From contig NZ_RHON01000002.1 of NCBI RefSeq assembly GCF_003946505.1, positions 310,001-374,000 of the forward strand: a stretch of 64,000 nucleotides of DNA, in the 5' to 3' direction. The DNA is from Companilactobacillus mishanensis. GTDB lineage: Bacteria; Bacillota; Bacilli; Lactobacillales; Lactobacillaceae. Of the stretch, positions 45,727 to 54,973 are shown in pieces. A program made the translations under genes and the position numbers. Numbering within the stretch: position 1 is the stretch's first letter; each line of letters begins with the position of its first letter. The notes beneath the pieces were generated by a model. The model searched no databases. It was given only the letters and a program-made list of their open reading frames with translations, and was not told the origin of the DNA.

Positions 45727-46128
45727 ATGAAAATAGCAAGACGTATTATCATGGTAGTTTTGTTTTTGTTGCAGCTGGTATTTTTGTGGGCTCCTCGCGA
45801 GCTCGACACACTTTACAACACAAGATTGGGATTTATGAGACAAATACTTTTTATGAATGAAAACTATCCTGTATACATTACAGAGATAGTCTTCTGGATC
45901 CTGATATTTATCGCGCTTGTGTTGTTGATCAGATGGATCATGAAATTTGTCCAGCACAAAAAATGGAACAGTTGGTTAAGTTATATCTGGATGTTTCTGG
46001 TACTCTTGTGGGTCATTGCTTTTGCAATCGTACCGACAAATCAAGTTTCACCATTGTATCTATATAATTTGACCAGTTTCAATATAGTAGTTTTATTAAA
46101 TTATGTGATTATCGGAATTTCAAAATAA
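45727..46128 (+). CDS. Small membrane protein, unknown
   Basis: A 133-residue protein with about four hydrophobic segments (first MVVLFLLQLVFLWAP, last FNIVVLLNYVIIGI) and no recognisable domain. AAAAGGGG precedes the ATG. It sits between the nucleoside hydrolase and the cytosolic rhodanese in the operon. Confidence 0.7.
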   Translation: MKIARRIIMVVLFLLQLVFLWAPRELDTLYNTRLGFMRQILFMNENYPVYITEIVFWILIFIALVLLIRWIMKFVQHKKWNSWLSYIWMFLVLLWVIAFAIVPTNQVSPLYLYNLTSFNIVVLLNYVIIGISK

Positions 46129-46146
46129 TAATTTGGAGGAAGAGAT

Positions 46147-46467
46147 ATGTCAATATTTACAAGAATCAAGAGTATGCCATTAGATGATTTTATTAAGGAT
46201 GTTATGCCTACCGATCCAACAATTATCGATGTTCGTCGTCCAGAAAGATATATCAATGAAGGACACATTGCTGGTGCAGTAAATATTCCTAGAGTAGAAA
46301 TTGGTGACTATTCACCAACTGGCAAAGTCTATATCATTTGTCACTCGGGTGTTGATAGTAAAAAAGCCAGCCGTAATTTGACAGCTAGAGGCTTTGATTG
46401 TGTCAATGTTGAAGGTGGAATGATCACTTGGACAGGTGATCGAGTTTTTGGTAAAGACCCAGAGTAG
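46147..46467 (+). CDS. Cytosolic single-domain rhodanese
   Basis: A 106-residue rhodanese with PTIIDVRRPERYINEGHIAGAVNIP and active loop YIICHSGVDSKKA containing the catalytic cysteine. No signal peptide. It would carry persulfide sulfur in the cytosol, the counterpart of the exported rhodanese that opens the operon. GGAGGAAGAG precedes the ATG. Last gene before ssrA. Confidence 0.9.
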   Translation: MSIFTRIKSMPLDDFIKDVMPTDPTIIDVRRPERYINEGHIAGAVNIPRVEIGDYSPTGKVYIICHSGVDSKKASRNLTARGFDCVNVEGGMITWTGDRVFGKDPE

Positions 46468-46526
46468 ATTAATTTTATATATTCCTTGTAATGCGAGCTT
46501 GCAAGTTATAAGATAAGCGTTGCTGA

Positions 46527-46555
46527 TTGATTAAGTAATAAATATCAGTTAGTAT
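46527..46555 (+). promoter_or_regulatory. Probable ssrA promoter
   Basis: TTGATT (46527-46532) and TAGTAT (46550-46555) with a 17-base spacer, just upstream of the tmRNA 5' end. Confidence 0.55.
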
Positions 46556-46571
46556 TAATAAGGAATATCAC

Positions 46572-46936
46572 GGGGATGTTCTGGATTCGACATGTGTAAT
46601 AGCATGTAGGCTGCACTTCGGTTTTCATGTTCCGTAAAAACATCCAGTTTATTATAACTGCAAAAAATAATAACTCTTACGCATTAGCTGCCTAAAAACA
46701 GTCTAATCGTGATCCGTCTGACTTTGCTCAAGGGTCAGAGCCGGGTCTCAAATTAATTGAGCTACGTTTGATTTGTCCCGCCTGAACAAGTTAAAAAGAG
46801 ATTAATCAGGGTTAGCCGCTGTGGCTAGCCAGGTTGTGCGGCGTTCATAGTGGCGAAACTTTAAATTGTACAACTATGAGTGTAGAAGTTTACATAGCGT
46901 TATGCTTGGACAGGGGTTCGATTCCCCTCATCTCCA
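46572..46936 (+). ncRNA. ssrA: tmRNA
   Basis: The 5' end GGGGATGTTCTGG pairs with the 3' end CATCTCC-A (one G-U), and GGGGTTCGATTCCCC supplies the T arm. The tag frame at 46660-46695 starts GCA and reads AKNNNSYALAA before TAA. The terminal CCA is encoded. tmRNA with SmpB rescues stalled ribosomes and tags the products for proteolysis. Confidence 0.98.
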
Positions 46937-46941
46937 TATTA

Positions 46942-46982
46942 AAAATACAGTAATCAGTTTTTCTGATTACTGTATTTTTTTG
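46942..46982 (+). terminator. ssrA terminator
   Basis: AATACAGTAATCAG and CTGATTACTGTATT around a TTTTT loop, then Ts. Confidence 0.9.
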
Positions 46983-47008
46983 TCTAGTTATTTAACGTCG
47001 GTTGCTGA

Positions 47009-47131
47009 CAAAAAGAAAAGGCCCCACATCATCCTGATGTGGGACCTCGGACAGCTATGCAACGGATCTTGGAATGTGCTAGCTGCCACTTTTGAATCAC
47101 AGGTAGGCTACCTGCACTGAATAGCATACAG
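47009..47131 (-). ncRNA. Candidate small RNA with own terminator
   Basis: On the minus strand the outer stem GCTATTCA/TGCATAGC (47118-47125 with 47054-47061) encloses hairpins CAGGTAG-G-CTACCTG (47100-47114) and GTGgcAGCTagCAC (47076-47089). A strong hairpin GGtCCCACATCA/TGATGTGGGgCC (47020-47046) and a T-rich run follow. TTGACT (47160-47165) is correctly placed for a start near 47130, though the -10 is poor. No ORF fits. Confidence 0.55.
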
Positions 47132-47787
47132 ATATTTTTAATTAATTACTAGTTTTTTCAGTCAATTCGATAAATCTATTTATGTTTTTAAGCCCAACAG
47201 TTTAGTTATTGAATAATACAATATCCGAAACAAGCACAATTTATGTAGTTCCAATGTGCTTTATTGTAATAGGGCAAGAATTATTAGTAAGTATTCTCCA
47301 AATAGTTCTTGTCCTTTTTTGGTAACAATGAGAAAATGAATAGTACATAAAGTTCAGTTGAACTTTAGCCAAATGAAAAATAAAAAATATACTTTTGGGA
47401 AGATTTTCTTTTTGATAAATTTCCGAAATTATTTGGAATGCATTATATATGATGGAACAAAGCAGTTAATTTACTGATATATTAAAATTGTTGTTAGTAT
47501 GCGAACAGTTTTATGTGAAAAGAATAATAGAGTCTTCAAGCTCAGCCTATAAGGTTGGGCTTTTTTTGTGTTCACTTAGATTTAGTACACTCACAAACAC
47601 TGGTAGATTGGTCTATATCACTGAGTTAAAAGGGAAATAATATTTATAAATCTACCTTGTGATTTCATGAGCGTTTATGTCAAATTCGAATGGACGTTCG
47701 AATTGAAACGGATTAAATTTAGGGAAACAAGTAGAGTAATTAACTTTTTAGGTACATTTCAACTATATATATTTTCGGAGGTATTCA
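47132..47787. other. Intergenic region before the exopolysaccharide cluster
   Basis: AT-rich, with no ORF. It holds hairpin AAGCACA/TGTGCTT (47232-47261); a plus-strand terminator GGgCAAGAA...TTCTTGtCC with six Ts (47272-47321); another, AAGCtCAgCCT/AGGtTGgGCTT with seven Ts (47538-47567); and a perfect operator-like repeat AATTCGAA-TGGACG-TTCGAATT (47683-47704). TTAACT and TATATA close to the first gene are a weak promoter candidate. Confidence 0.6.
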
Positions 47788-48561
47788 GTGAAATCTGAAC
47801 AAACCATTAGTATGCTCCAAATTCTGCGCATACTTCGTAAACACATAAAGGCCATTTTATTCTCAACCATAATTGTGGGATTAATGTCCGCCTTTGCATC
47901 ATTTTATCTAATAACTCCTAAGTACAGTGCAACAACTGAGATCCTTGTAAATAGGAAGTTGTCCTCACAAATGCAGGGAGCACAATTTCAACAAGCCCAA
48001 GCTGACGTCCAAATGATCAGTACGTATAAGGATATCATCACAAGTCCTACAGTGTTACGTGAAGTAAATAAAGTGATGAAGGATAAGCCAGGTTATCCAG
48101 GTACAGTCTCTAAGTTAAAGAAAGTTATTAAGATTGACAGTTCACAGAATTCTCAAGTGTTTTCGGTTACTACTAAGTTGAGTAATGCCAAAACCGCTGC
48201 TAAGACTTCCAATGAAATTGCTAAGGTCTTTAAAAACAAAATTGGAAAAATCATGAGTATTAATAATGTTTCAATCGTTTCGGAAGCAGATATAACGAAT
48301 AAGCCTGTTAGTCCAAGGAAAACAATTAATATCATTGCAGGGATTGTAATAGGCATACTTTTGGGTATCGTTGTGGCATTTCTAATAGAACTAAATGATC
48401 GAACTGTAAGATCAGAAAGATTTATAACTGATGACTTAGGATTGCGTAATCTTGGTTTTGTGAGCGAAATAAAACAACGAGACATTGTTAAAAATGTGAA
48501 ACGAAAAAAAGCAAAGTTAGTTATCGGAACAAACCAAAATCGAAATACTAGGAGGGTCTAG
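47788..48561 (+). CDS. Polysaccharide chain-length regulator (Wzz/Wzd-like)
   Basis: A 257-residue Wzz-domain protein with two membrane segments (about 22-45 and 180-203), the second preceded by the proline-rich KPVSPRKTIN typical of the family. GTG start behind GGAGG. It partners with the tyrosine kinase encoded two bases later to set polymer length and activate the kinase. First gene of the exopolysaccharide cluster. Confidence 0.9.
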   Translation: MKSEQTISMLQILRILRKHIKAILFSTIIVGLMSAFASFYLITPKYSATTEILVNRKLSSQMQGAQFQQAQADVQMISTYKDIITSPTVLREVNKVMKDKPGYPGTVSKLKKVIKIDSSQNSQVFSVTTKLSNAKTAAKTSNEIAKVFKNKIGKIMSINNVSIVSEADITNKPVSPRKTINIIAGIVIGILLGIVVAFLIELNDRTVRSERFITDDLGLRNLGFVSEIKQRDIVKNVKRKKAKLVIGTNQNRNTRRV

Positions 48562-48563
48562 AA

Positions 48564-49304
48564 ATGGTATTTCCATTCAAAAAGAAGCGTAAACGATTAG
48601 ACGAATTTAGTTTGAAGCATGGAGTTGGACTGGTTACCTATAATGAGCCGAATAACATGATTTCGGAACAGTTTAATACCATCAGAACCAATATCCAATT
48701 TTCGTCTATTGATAAACAATTAAAATCAATCCTATTCACTTCATCTGCACCTTCTGAAGGTAAATCAACTGTAAGCAATAATGTCGCTGTAAGTTGGGCA
48801 AAGCAGGAAGAAAAGGTTGTTTTAATTGATGCAGATCTTCGACGACCAACGATACACAAAACATTCGATATCAATAATCAAAATGGTATTTCAAATTACT
48901 TATTAGGAAATACAAGTTTAGAAGAAATCATTAAAAAAACGATGGTTCCAAATCTGTATGTTATTCCAAGTGGGCCAATTCCACCCAATCCATCGGAACT
49001 ATTGGGAAGTAAGCGTGTCGAGAAACTATTTTTGGAATTACAAGATCAGTTTGATTTATTAATATTTGATGCGCCACCTGTTAACTCAGTTACGGATGCG
49101 CAGGTGTTAGCAAGCAAAGTGGATGGGGTTGTTTTAGTTGTTCCGCAAGGCTTAGCTGAAAAAAGTGGAGTGATCCACGCGAAGAATGCCTTAAATATGG
49201 TCCATGCAAATATACTCGGTGCAATTATGAATCGAGTTTCTCAAGAAAAAATGGAAAGCTATTATGGCACTAAATACGGTGGATATTATGGAGTTACGAA
49301 ATGA
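48564..49304 (+). CDS. Bacterial tyrosine kinase (CpsD/Wze-like)
   Basis: A 246-residue BY-kinase with Walker A SSAPSEGKST, Walker A' VLIDADLRRPTIHK and Walker B LLIFDAPPV. A C-terminal tyrosine cluster, YYGTKYGGYYG, is the autophosphorylation site. It cycles phosphorylation with the downstream PHP phosphatase to control polymerisation. Confidence 0.94.
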   Translation: MVFPFKKKRKRLDEFSLKHGVGLVTYNEPNNMISEQFNTIRTNIQFSSIDKQLKSILFTSSAPSEGKSTVSNNVAVSWAKQEEKVVLIDADLRRPTIHKTFDINNQNGISNYLLGNTSLEEIIKKTMVPNLYVIPSGPIPPNPSELLGSKRVEKLFLELQDQFDLLIFDAPPVNSVTDAQVLASKVDGVVLVVPQGLAEKSGVIHAKNALNMVHANILGAIMNRVSQEKMESYYGTKYGGYYGVTK

Positions 49305-50077
49305 GCTTGATTGACCTACATTGTCACATTTTGCCAGGCGTAGATGATGGAGCAGCGGATTTATCAACTGCCTTAGAACTTGCAAAAGCGGCGGTTGATC
49401 AAGGTGTCGGTCATATATTATTAACGCCACATCATATGGATAGGCAATATTTGAATCATAAACAAGAACTGTTAAACAAAGTTGCTAGATTTCAAACATG
49501 TATTGATGAAGCACAGATTCCGTTAACAGTTTTTTGTGGCCAAGAAGTTCATATTAATGGCGAACTAATTCATGCGATAGAGACGGATGATGTTCTATTT
49601 ATGGATGAAGCAAATCGGTATTTATTATTGGAATTGCCTCACAGTGACATTCCAACTTACGCATCTAATTTAATTTTTGAATTAGTCTCCAGACAAATTA
49701 TCCCGGTAATTGCACATCCGGAGCGAAACGTGATAATTCAGAAGAATCCTGAAAAATTATATGAATTAGTTTCTCAGGGATGTCTAACTCAAATTACAGC
49801 TGGTAGTTACTTAGGAATTTTTGGCCAAGAAGTTGAAAGATTAACCGGAAAAATTATCCAGGCAAATTTAGGAACTGTCTTTTCTTCTGATGCCCATAAT
49901 TTTCAGGGACGTCGCTTTCTGATGAAGGATGCTTTTGACAAACTTAACCAAGAGTACCCTGAAAAAACTGAAGTTTTTAAACAGAATGCTAAAGACATTA
50001 TCAATGGTGAAAATGTTGGACCAGTTAATTTCAAACAAATAAAAGAGATGACAAAAAAGAAATTTTGGTTATTTTAG
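49301..50077 (+). CDS. PHP-type tyrosine-protein phosphatase (CpsB/YwqE-like)
   Basis: A 258-residue PHP protein with metal ligands in LIDLHCHILPGVDDGA, PHH, FCGQEVH, IAHPERN and FSSDAHNF. It dephosphorylates the tyrosine kinase encoded just upstream, overlapping it by four bases. Confidence 0.94.
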   Translation: MSLIDLHCHILPGVDDGAADLSTALELAKAAVDQGVGHILLTPHHMDRQYLNHKQELLNKVARFQTCIDEAQIPLTVFCGQEVHINGELIHAIETDDVLFMDEANRYLLLELPHSDIPTYASNLIFELVSRQIIPVIAHPERNVIIQKNPEKLYELVSQGCLTQITAGSYLGIFGQEVERLTGKIIQANLGTVFSSDAHNFQGRRFLMKDAFDKLNQEYPEKTEVFKQNAKDIINGENVGPVNFKQIKEMTKKKFWLF

Positions 50078-50099
50078 ACCAAATTTAATAGGTAAAAAT

Positions 50100-50762
50100 A
50101 TGGAATATTTTAATACAGAGGAAGTTAATAGTTACATTACAAAAAAACCAACATTATATCTTTTCTTTAAACGAGTTATTGATATTACCGTATCCATCAT
50201 TGCATTAGTGGGAATCAGCCCGATTTTTCTGATCATTTTGATAGCAAACATTTGCTGTAAAGGGAATCGTGGACCGCTATTGTATAAGCAAGTCAGAATT
50301 GGATTAAACGGGAAAAAGTTTGGTATGTATAAATTCCGTTCGATGATTGTTAATGCTGAGACAAGATTACTAGAAGATAAAGAATTATATAAAAAATATG
50401 TGGCAAATAACTACAAGTTAAAACCTGAACACGATCCAAGAATTACTTGTTTAGGTCGTTTGCTCAGAAAAACATCGGTTGATGAATTACCTCAATTCAT
50501 AAATATCTTGAAGGGTCATATGAGTTTGATTGGCCCAAGACCTGTGATTGAGGCAGAACTTAAAGAATATGATCGTGAAAAATTACTATCAGTTAAACCT
50601 GGTGCCATGGGTCTATGGCAAGCATCAGGCCGTTGCAACGTAGGATACCCAGAAAGGGCAAATATCGAGATGGAATATATCGATAAGGCCTGTGCAAAAT
50701 TGGATTTTAAAATCATGATTGGTAATCTAATTAGCGTTTTTAAATGCCGCGGGGCTTACTAA
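50100..50762 (+). CDS. Undecaprenyl-phosphate sugar phosphotransferase (priming enzyme)
   Basis: A 220-residue WbaP/EpsE-type enzyme with one membrane segment (VIDITVSIIALVGISPIFLI) and the catalytic sequence KFGMYKFRSMIVNAE...KTSVDELPQFINILKG...SLIGPRPV. It attaches the first sugar-1-phosphate to undecaprenyl phosphate. The sugar cannot be told from sequence. Confidence 0.93.
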   Translation: MEYFNTEEVNSYITKKPTLYLFFKRVIDITVSIIALVGISPIFLIILIANICCKGNRGPLLYKQVRIGLNGKKFGMYKFRSMIVNAETRLLEDKELYKKYVANNYKLKPEHDPRITCLGRLLRKTSVDELPQFINILKGHMSLIGPRPVIEAELKEYDREKLLSVKPGAMGLWQASGRCNVGYPERANIEMEYIDKACAKLDFKIMIGNLISVFKCRGAY

Positions 50763-50785
50763 TCTTAAAGAAAAGGGAAACATAC

Positions 50786-51550
50786 TTGGATAACGTCAAA
50801 GTTTTGGTTGCATCACATAAAAAGGCGGAAATGCCATCAAATGAATTATATATGCCGATTTTAGTAGGATCCTATAAAAATTACCAAGAGGATATTAATT
50901 ATCAAAGGGATGACGTTGGTGAAAATATTTCCGAAAAGAATCCTAATTATAATGAGTTGACAGCCATCTATTGGGCATGGAAAAACATGGGAAATGCAGA
51001 AGCAGTAGGTTTGGTTCATTATCGACGGCTTTTTGTGAAAAATAAAACTGAACTATTATCACAAGAAGACATCGAGAAAAGTTTCGAAACTTATGATGTG
51101 ATTTTGCCAAAATTACGGAAATATTATGTTGAGACAAATTACCTTCATTATATACATGCACATAATGAAGAACCTTTGATGATGACTAGGCGAATTATTG
51201 AAAAATATCACAATTCGTATTTGTCTTCGTTTGACACTGTAATGAATTCAACCAGTGCACATATGTTTAATATGTTCATTATGAAACCGAAAATTTTTAA
51301 TAGTTATTGTGAATGGCTTTTTGATATTTTAAAAAAGCTTGAAGAAAATATTTATGTCGAAGATTATTCTGAACAAGAATCACGTGTTTTTGGATATGTC
51401 TCGGAGGTTTTGATGGATGTTTGGATCAAAAAAAATAATATTAACTATTGTGAACATGATTGGATGCAAGTAAACGGTGAAAAGAAGTTAACCAAAGCGA
51501 TGCATTTGATTTTACGAAAGTTTGGTTTAAGTAAAAGAACTCACTTTTAA
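50786..51550 (+). CDS. DUF4422 glycosyltransferase
   Basis: A 254-residue protein with the DUF4422 pattern: VKVLVASHKKAEMP, GENISEKNPNYNELTAIYWAWKN, VGLVHYRRLF. The TTG at 50786 is chosen because AAAGGGAAA lies seven bases upstream; the longer frame would start inside the previous gene. Such proteins act in capsule or exopolysaccharide repeat-unit assembly. Confidence 0.85.
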   Translation: MDNVKVLVASHKKAEMPSNELYMPILVGSYKNYQEDINYQRDDVGENISEKNPNYNELTAIYWAWKNMGNAEAVGLVHYRRLFVKNKTELLSQEDIEKSFETYDVILPKLRKYYVETNYLHYIHAHNEEPLMMTRRIIEKYHNSYLSSFDTVMNSTSAHMFNMFIMKPKIFNSYCEWLFDILKKLEENIYVEDYSEQESRVFGYVSEVLMDVWIKKNNINYCEHDWMQVNGEKKLTKAMHLILRKFGLSKRTHF

Positions 51551-51562
51551 AGGAGTGATCGA

Positions 51563-52630
51563 TTGAAGAAAATACAACTTTTTATTCCGTATATGACAGG
51601 ATTTGGTGGAACAGAAACAGTTATTAGTAATCTGTATTCTGAATACAAAAAAATTGAGCAAAAGGATTATCAATTAAAAGTAACTTCCATTGGTGGATAC
51701 AAAAATGGAAATTGGTTAAAGAAAGTTGATAACAAGCATATTATTTGGCTGACAAATATTCCTAAAGTGAGGTTCCTCCAATATCTCCTTTTACTTCCAT
51801 TTATTTTATTTAACGAAGTTAAAAAAGATAAACCGGATGTCGTAATTTCAACAGAACCATTTATTTGGTTTTTATTGTATGTTATAAAAAAAATCACTCG
51901 TTCAAATTATAAGGTGATGAGTTGGTATCATTTCTCATTAAGCATCAAAAAGATACGTAAATTTTTGATCAAACCCATTGATGGTCATTTGGCCATCAGC
52001 ACTGGTATTTCCAGACAAATTATTAATTTAGGGATTAGCCCTGACAAGGTAAAGGTAATATTTAACCCAATTATGCGAAAAGAAATTACCGTCAGGCGTA
52101 CAGAAAATGCGCAACCATGTAAGTTTGCATATGTAGGTCGAATTATGCTCGATGGACAAAAAAATATGCGTAGTATTTTGAATTGCCTTTCTCAAATTGA
52201 AAGTAATTGGACATTAGATGTTTTTGGTAGTGGTAATAATGCTGAGGTTAAGAACTATGCTGAAAAATTAGGCATCAGCAATAAAGTTCATTTTCAAGGT
52301 TTTCAAGTGGATGTTTGGTCAAATATGGATACAATGGATTGCTTGCTAATGACTTCGAGGTTTGAGGGATTACCCATGGTCTTAAATGAGGCAATTTCAG
52401 TAGGAATTCCTGTAATGTCTTTTAACTGTTCAACAGGGCCCTCAGATATTATCAATGACAAAAATGGTGTTTTGGTGCCAGATAAGGATGAGGCATCCTT
52501 TGTGAAAGGACTTCAAAAGTTTACAAATCGGGAAATTTGTTTCCAAGATACATCTGAAATTAAGAATTCCATCAGTAAATTTTATAGTGACAATTACTTT
52601 TTAACATTTATTAAAGCAATACAGGAATAA
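51563..52630 (+). CDS. GT4-family glycosyltransferase
   Basis: A 355-residue GT-B enzyme with the C-terminal nucleotide-sugar motif TSRFEGLPMVLNEAISVGIPV and the N-terminal glycine loop MTGFGGTETVI. TTG start behind AAAGGAGTGAT. It adds one sugar of the repeat unit on the cytosolic face. Confidence 0.9.
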   Translation: MKKIQLFIPYMTGFGGTETVISNLYSEYKKIEQKDYQLKVTSIGGYKNGNWLKKVDNKHIIWLTNIPKVRFLQYLLLLPFILFNEVKKDKPDVVISTEPFIWFLLYVIKKITRSNYKVMSWYHFSLSIKKIRKFLIKPIDGHLAISTGISRQIINLGISPDKVKVIFNPIMRKEITVRRTENAQPCKFAYVGRIMLDGQKNMRSILNCLSQIESNWTLDVFGSGNNAEVKNYAEKLGISNKVHFQGFQVDVWSNMDTMDCLLMTSRFEGLPMVLNEAISVGIPVMSFNCSTGPSDIINDKNGVLVPDKDEASFVKGLQKFTNREICFQDTSEIKNSISKFYSDNYFLTFIKAIQE

Positions 52631-52652
52631 AACAAATTTCGGAGGACTGTGA

Positions 52653-53531
52653 ATGACAGTTGATGCAGTTGTAGTAACGTACAATCGAATTGAAAAACTC
52701 AAGGAATGTCTAAATAAGCTGGCTGAATTCAATTTGGAAAATATTTATGTAATTGACAACGCTAGCAGTGATGGCACTAGTGAGTATGTCCATGATCTGG
52801 CAAACCGAGTGGAAAACGTGACAGCATTTAATTTAAAAAAGAATCTCGGTGGAGCAGGTGGATTCAATTATGGATTGAAAAAATTCATACAAGAAAGTAC
52901 CAGTGATTATGCATGGATCATGGATGATGATACGATTCCAGAATCAGACTCCTTAGAACTGTTAGTACAAGGAATAGAAAGCGAGAGAGGCAAAGTTGGA
53001 TTTGCTACTGGTCAGGTTTATTGGATTGACGGAACTTTAGCTCAAATGAATATTCCCGTGTTTTCAAGGAATTCACATACTAATTCTGAATATAATTATG
53101 TAGCGGAAGCATCATTTGTCGCAATTCTATTTTCTAGAACTGCAATTGAGAAAATTGGTTATCCAATTACTGATTTCTTTATTTGGGGAGATGACGTTGA
53201 ATATACTCAACGCGTCAATAAGAATGGTTTGCTGGGAATTCAGGTAAAAAATGCCAGAATTATTCACAAAATGAATGAGAATGTTGGTATCGATATTTTA
53301 AATGAAAACGCCAATAAGGCTCGGATAGAACGCTATTTTTACAATTATCGGAATCGCTTATATTTGAGTCGCAAGAATGGGTTATATAGAGTTTGTCGAT
53401 CACTGTGTGGAAGAGTCGTGGGATTAGGCAATATTTTAGTGAAAAGTAATAATTATAAAATGCTAAAAATTAAAGTATTGATTAAGGGTACTTTAGCGGG
53501 TTTATTCTTTAATCCACCCATTGAAAAGTAG
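52653..53531 (+). CDS. GT2-family glycosyltransferase (GlfT2/rhamnosyl type)
   Basis: A 292-residue GT-A enzyme with VVVTYNRIEKLKECL, NASSDGT, WIMDDDTIPE (DDD metal motif), FIWGDDVEYTQRV and the tail RYFYNYRNRLYLSRK. With UDP-galactopyranose mutase nearby it may be a galactofuranosyltransferase. GGAGG precedes the ATG. A broken relative of its 3' part lies at 54730-54973. Confidence 0.9.
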   Translation: MTVDAVVVTYNRIEKLKECLNKLAEFNLENIYVIDNASSDGTSEYVHDLANRVENVTAFNLKKNLGGAGGFNYGLKKFIQESTSDYAWIMDDDTIPESDSLELLVQGIESERGKVGFATGQVYWIDGTLAQMNIPVFSRNSHTNSEYNYVAEASFVAILFSRTAIEKIGYPITDFFIWGDDVEYTQRVNKNGLLGIQVKNARIIHKMNENVGIDILNENANKARIERYFYNYRNRLYLSRKNGLYRVCRSLCGRVVGLGNILVKSNNYKMLKIKVLIKGTLAGLFFNPPIEK

Positions 53532-53570
53532 TATGTCTATTTTTACAGCAGAACAGGGGAACAAGTTTAT

Positions 53571-54842
53571 ATGTTAAATCGAATTCAACTTAATAAATTA
53601 GATGGAATCCTGTTTGTTTGTGGATACGTTCCTGTTTTGATACTTGGAATTTTAAGTACTTCATCTATTTCATATTCTTTACCAATCGAATTTTTTAGCA
53701 AAATGGTAATTGCATTTTCAATCATTCTTTATACTGCAAAAATACTAATTAACGAATATCAAATTAAAGAATTCTTCTTGTATTTAGTTTTGCTAATTGT
53801 ATTCTTTGTATCTTATCGACAGTCTGGTAGTTGGTCATTAATTACAATGTTCATCTTCATGGCATCAAGTCGAAATGTGGATCCAAAATTAGTCAATAAA
53901 ATATATTTCGTAATTTCGTTGGTGTTAATTATTGCAATCGTCTTTGGTGCATTAAAAGGAATAATTCCCAATTATGTGTTTTATCGAGATGGATTGAGTA
54001 GAGCTTCCTTGGGAATTATCTATCCAACCGATTTTGCTTCACATATTTTTTACTTGTTGTGTAGTTTTTCATACTTACGTGGGAAAAAATTTGGAATTAT
54101 TGATTTTGTATTAGTCATCGGAATTAGCTATTTAGTTTATACCCAAACAAATGCTAGGTTAAATTTTATCTGCGGGATTCTTTTAGCTTTAGCCATGTAC
54201 TTAGTAAGATGTGACAAGAAAAATTTATTAAATAACTTTACACGAATGATGCCGACTGCTGGTGCTGTAACGATGATTTTCTTAACGACAATTTATAATC
54301 CTGGAAATGATTTTTTGAATAATTTAAATCAAGCATTATCAGGTAGATTATCAATCGTGCATGAAGTTGTATCTCAGTATGGATTGCATTTATTCGGGGC
54401 AAATATTGTTCAAAATGGTCTTGGAGGTCCGTCAGGATTAAACTTCAACCCGTTCTTAACCAAATATGTTTTCATCGATTCAATGTATTTACGATTTTTA
54501 TTGATGTATGGGATTGTCAGTTTGATATTAGTATTGATTGTCTTATATTTCATGGTAAAAAAAGTTCAGGATAAATATTTGTTGGCTGTACTATTAACGA
54601 TTTTTGTTGCCGCTGCAATTGAAAATCATTTGCTAGAATTTGCCTACAATCCTTTTTTAATTATTTTGGCTTCCGCATTTTTCAATAGAAATAATTTGCC
54701 CAACTCTTGTTTTTCGAAATCTGAAATAAAAGATTTTGGTGATGATTTTGAAGAATGGGAAGATACTTCTACAAATACCGAAACACCATTGTTACAACCA
54801 GAATGTACTCAACAAAAATCCAATTGGGGAAAACCACTTTAA
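53571..54842 (+). CDS. wzy: Wzy-like polysaccharide polymerase with foreign C-terminal tail
   Basis: A 423-residue polytopic protein with about ten hydrophobic segments and a large loop (DFASHIFYLLCS..., GLHLFGANIVQNGLGGPSG), fitting an O-antigen polymerase. After about residue 385 the sequence turns hydrophilic and odd (DFGDDFEEWEDT...). This part derives from a GT2 remnant: GDDFE in this frame matches GDDVE of the neighbouring GT2 and later bases match it in another frame. The native stop was probably lost in a deletion. Confidence 0.82.
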   Translation: MLNRIQLNKLDGILFVCGYVPVLILGILSTSSISYSLPIEFFSKMVIAFSIILYTAKILINEYQIKEFFLYLVLLIVFFVSYRQSGSWSLITMFIFMASSRNVDPKLVNKIYFVISLVLIIAIVFGALKGIIPNYVFYRDGLSRASLGIIYPTDFASHIFYLLCSFSYLRGKKFGIIDFVLVIGISYLVYTQTNARLNFICGILLALAMYLVRCDKKNLLNNFTRMMPTAGAVTMIFLTTIYNPGNDFLNNLNQALSGRLSIVHEVVSQYGLHLFGANIVQNGLGGPSGLNFNPFLTKYVFIDSMYLRFLLMYGIVSLILVLIVLYFMVKKVQDKYLLAVLLTIFVAAAIENHLLEFAYNPFLIILASAFFNRNNLPNSCFSKSEIKDFGDDFEEWEDTSTNTETPLLQPECTQQKSNWGKPL

Positions 54843-54973
54843 AAGATTTTAAAGAAGTTGGTCAGATTTGTTTTTCAAAAAGCACTAATAAATTGATGAG
54901 ATCTAAAACCATTATTAAAGGCATGGTCAGTGGCTTTGCCTTCAATCCTAAAATAGAGAAAGTACATCAATAA
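54730..54973 (+). pseudogene. Remnant of a second GT2 glycosyltransferase
   Basis: In the frame starting near 54755, RYFYKYRN and later TIIKGMVSGFAFNPKIEK match RYFYNYRN and VLIKGTLAGLFFNPPIEK at the end of the intact GT2 at 52653-53531. A GDDFE block just upstream (wzy frame) matches GDDVE. About 50 residues between these blocks are missing and the frame changes, so this is a deleted, frameshifted copy. Confidence 0.78.

Noticed and set aside
54755..54973. Separate small gene overlapping the wzy end
   Set aside because: Its product matches only the C-terminal part of the neighbouring GT2 with an internal deletion, and no good ribosome binding site precedes it; treated as a remnant.
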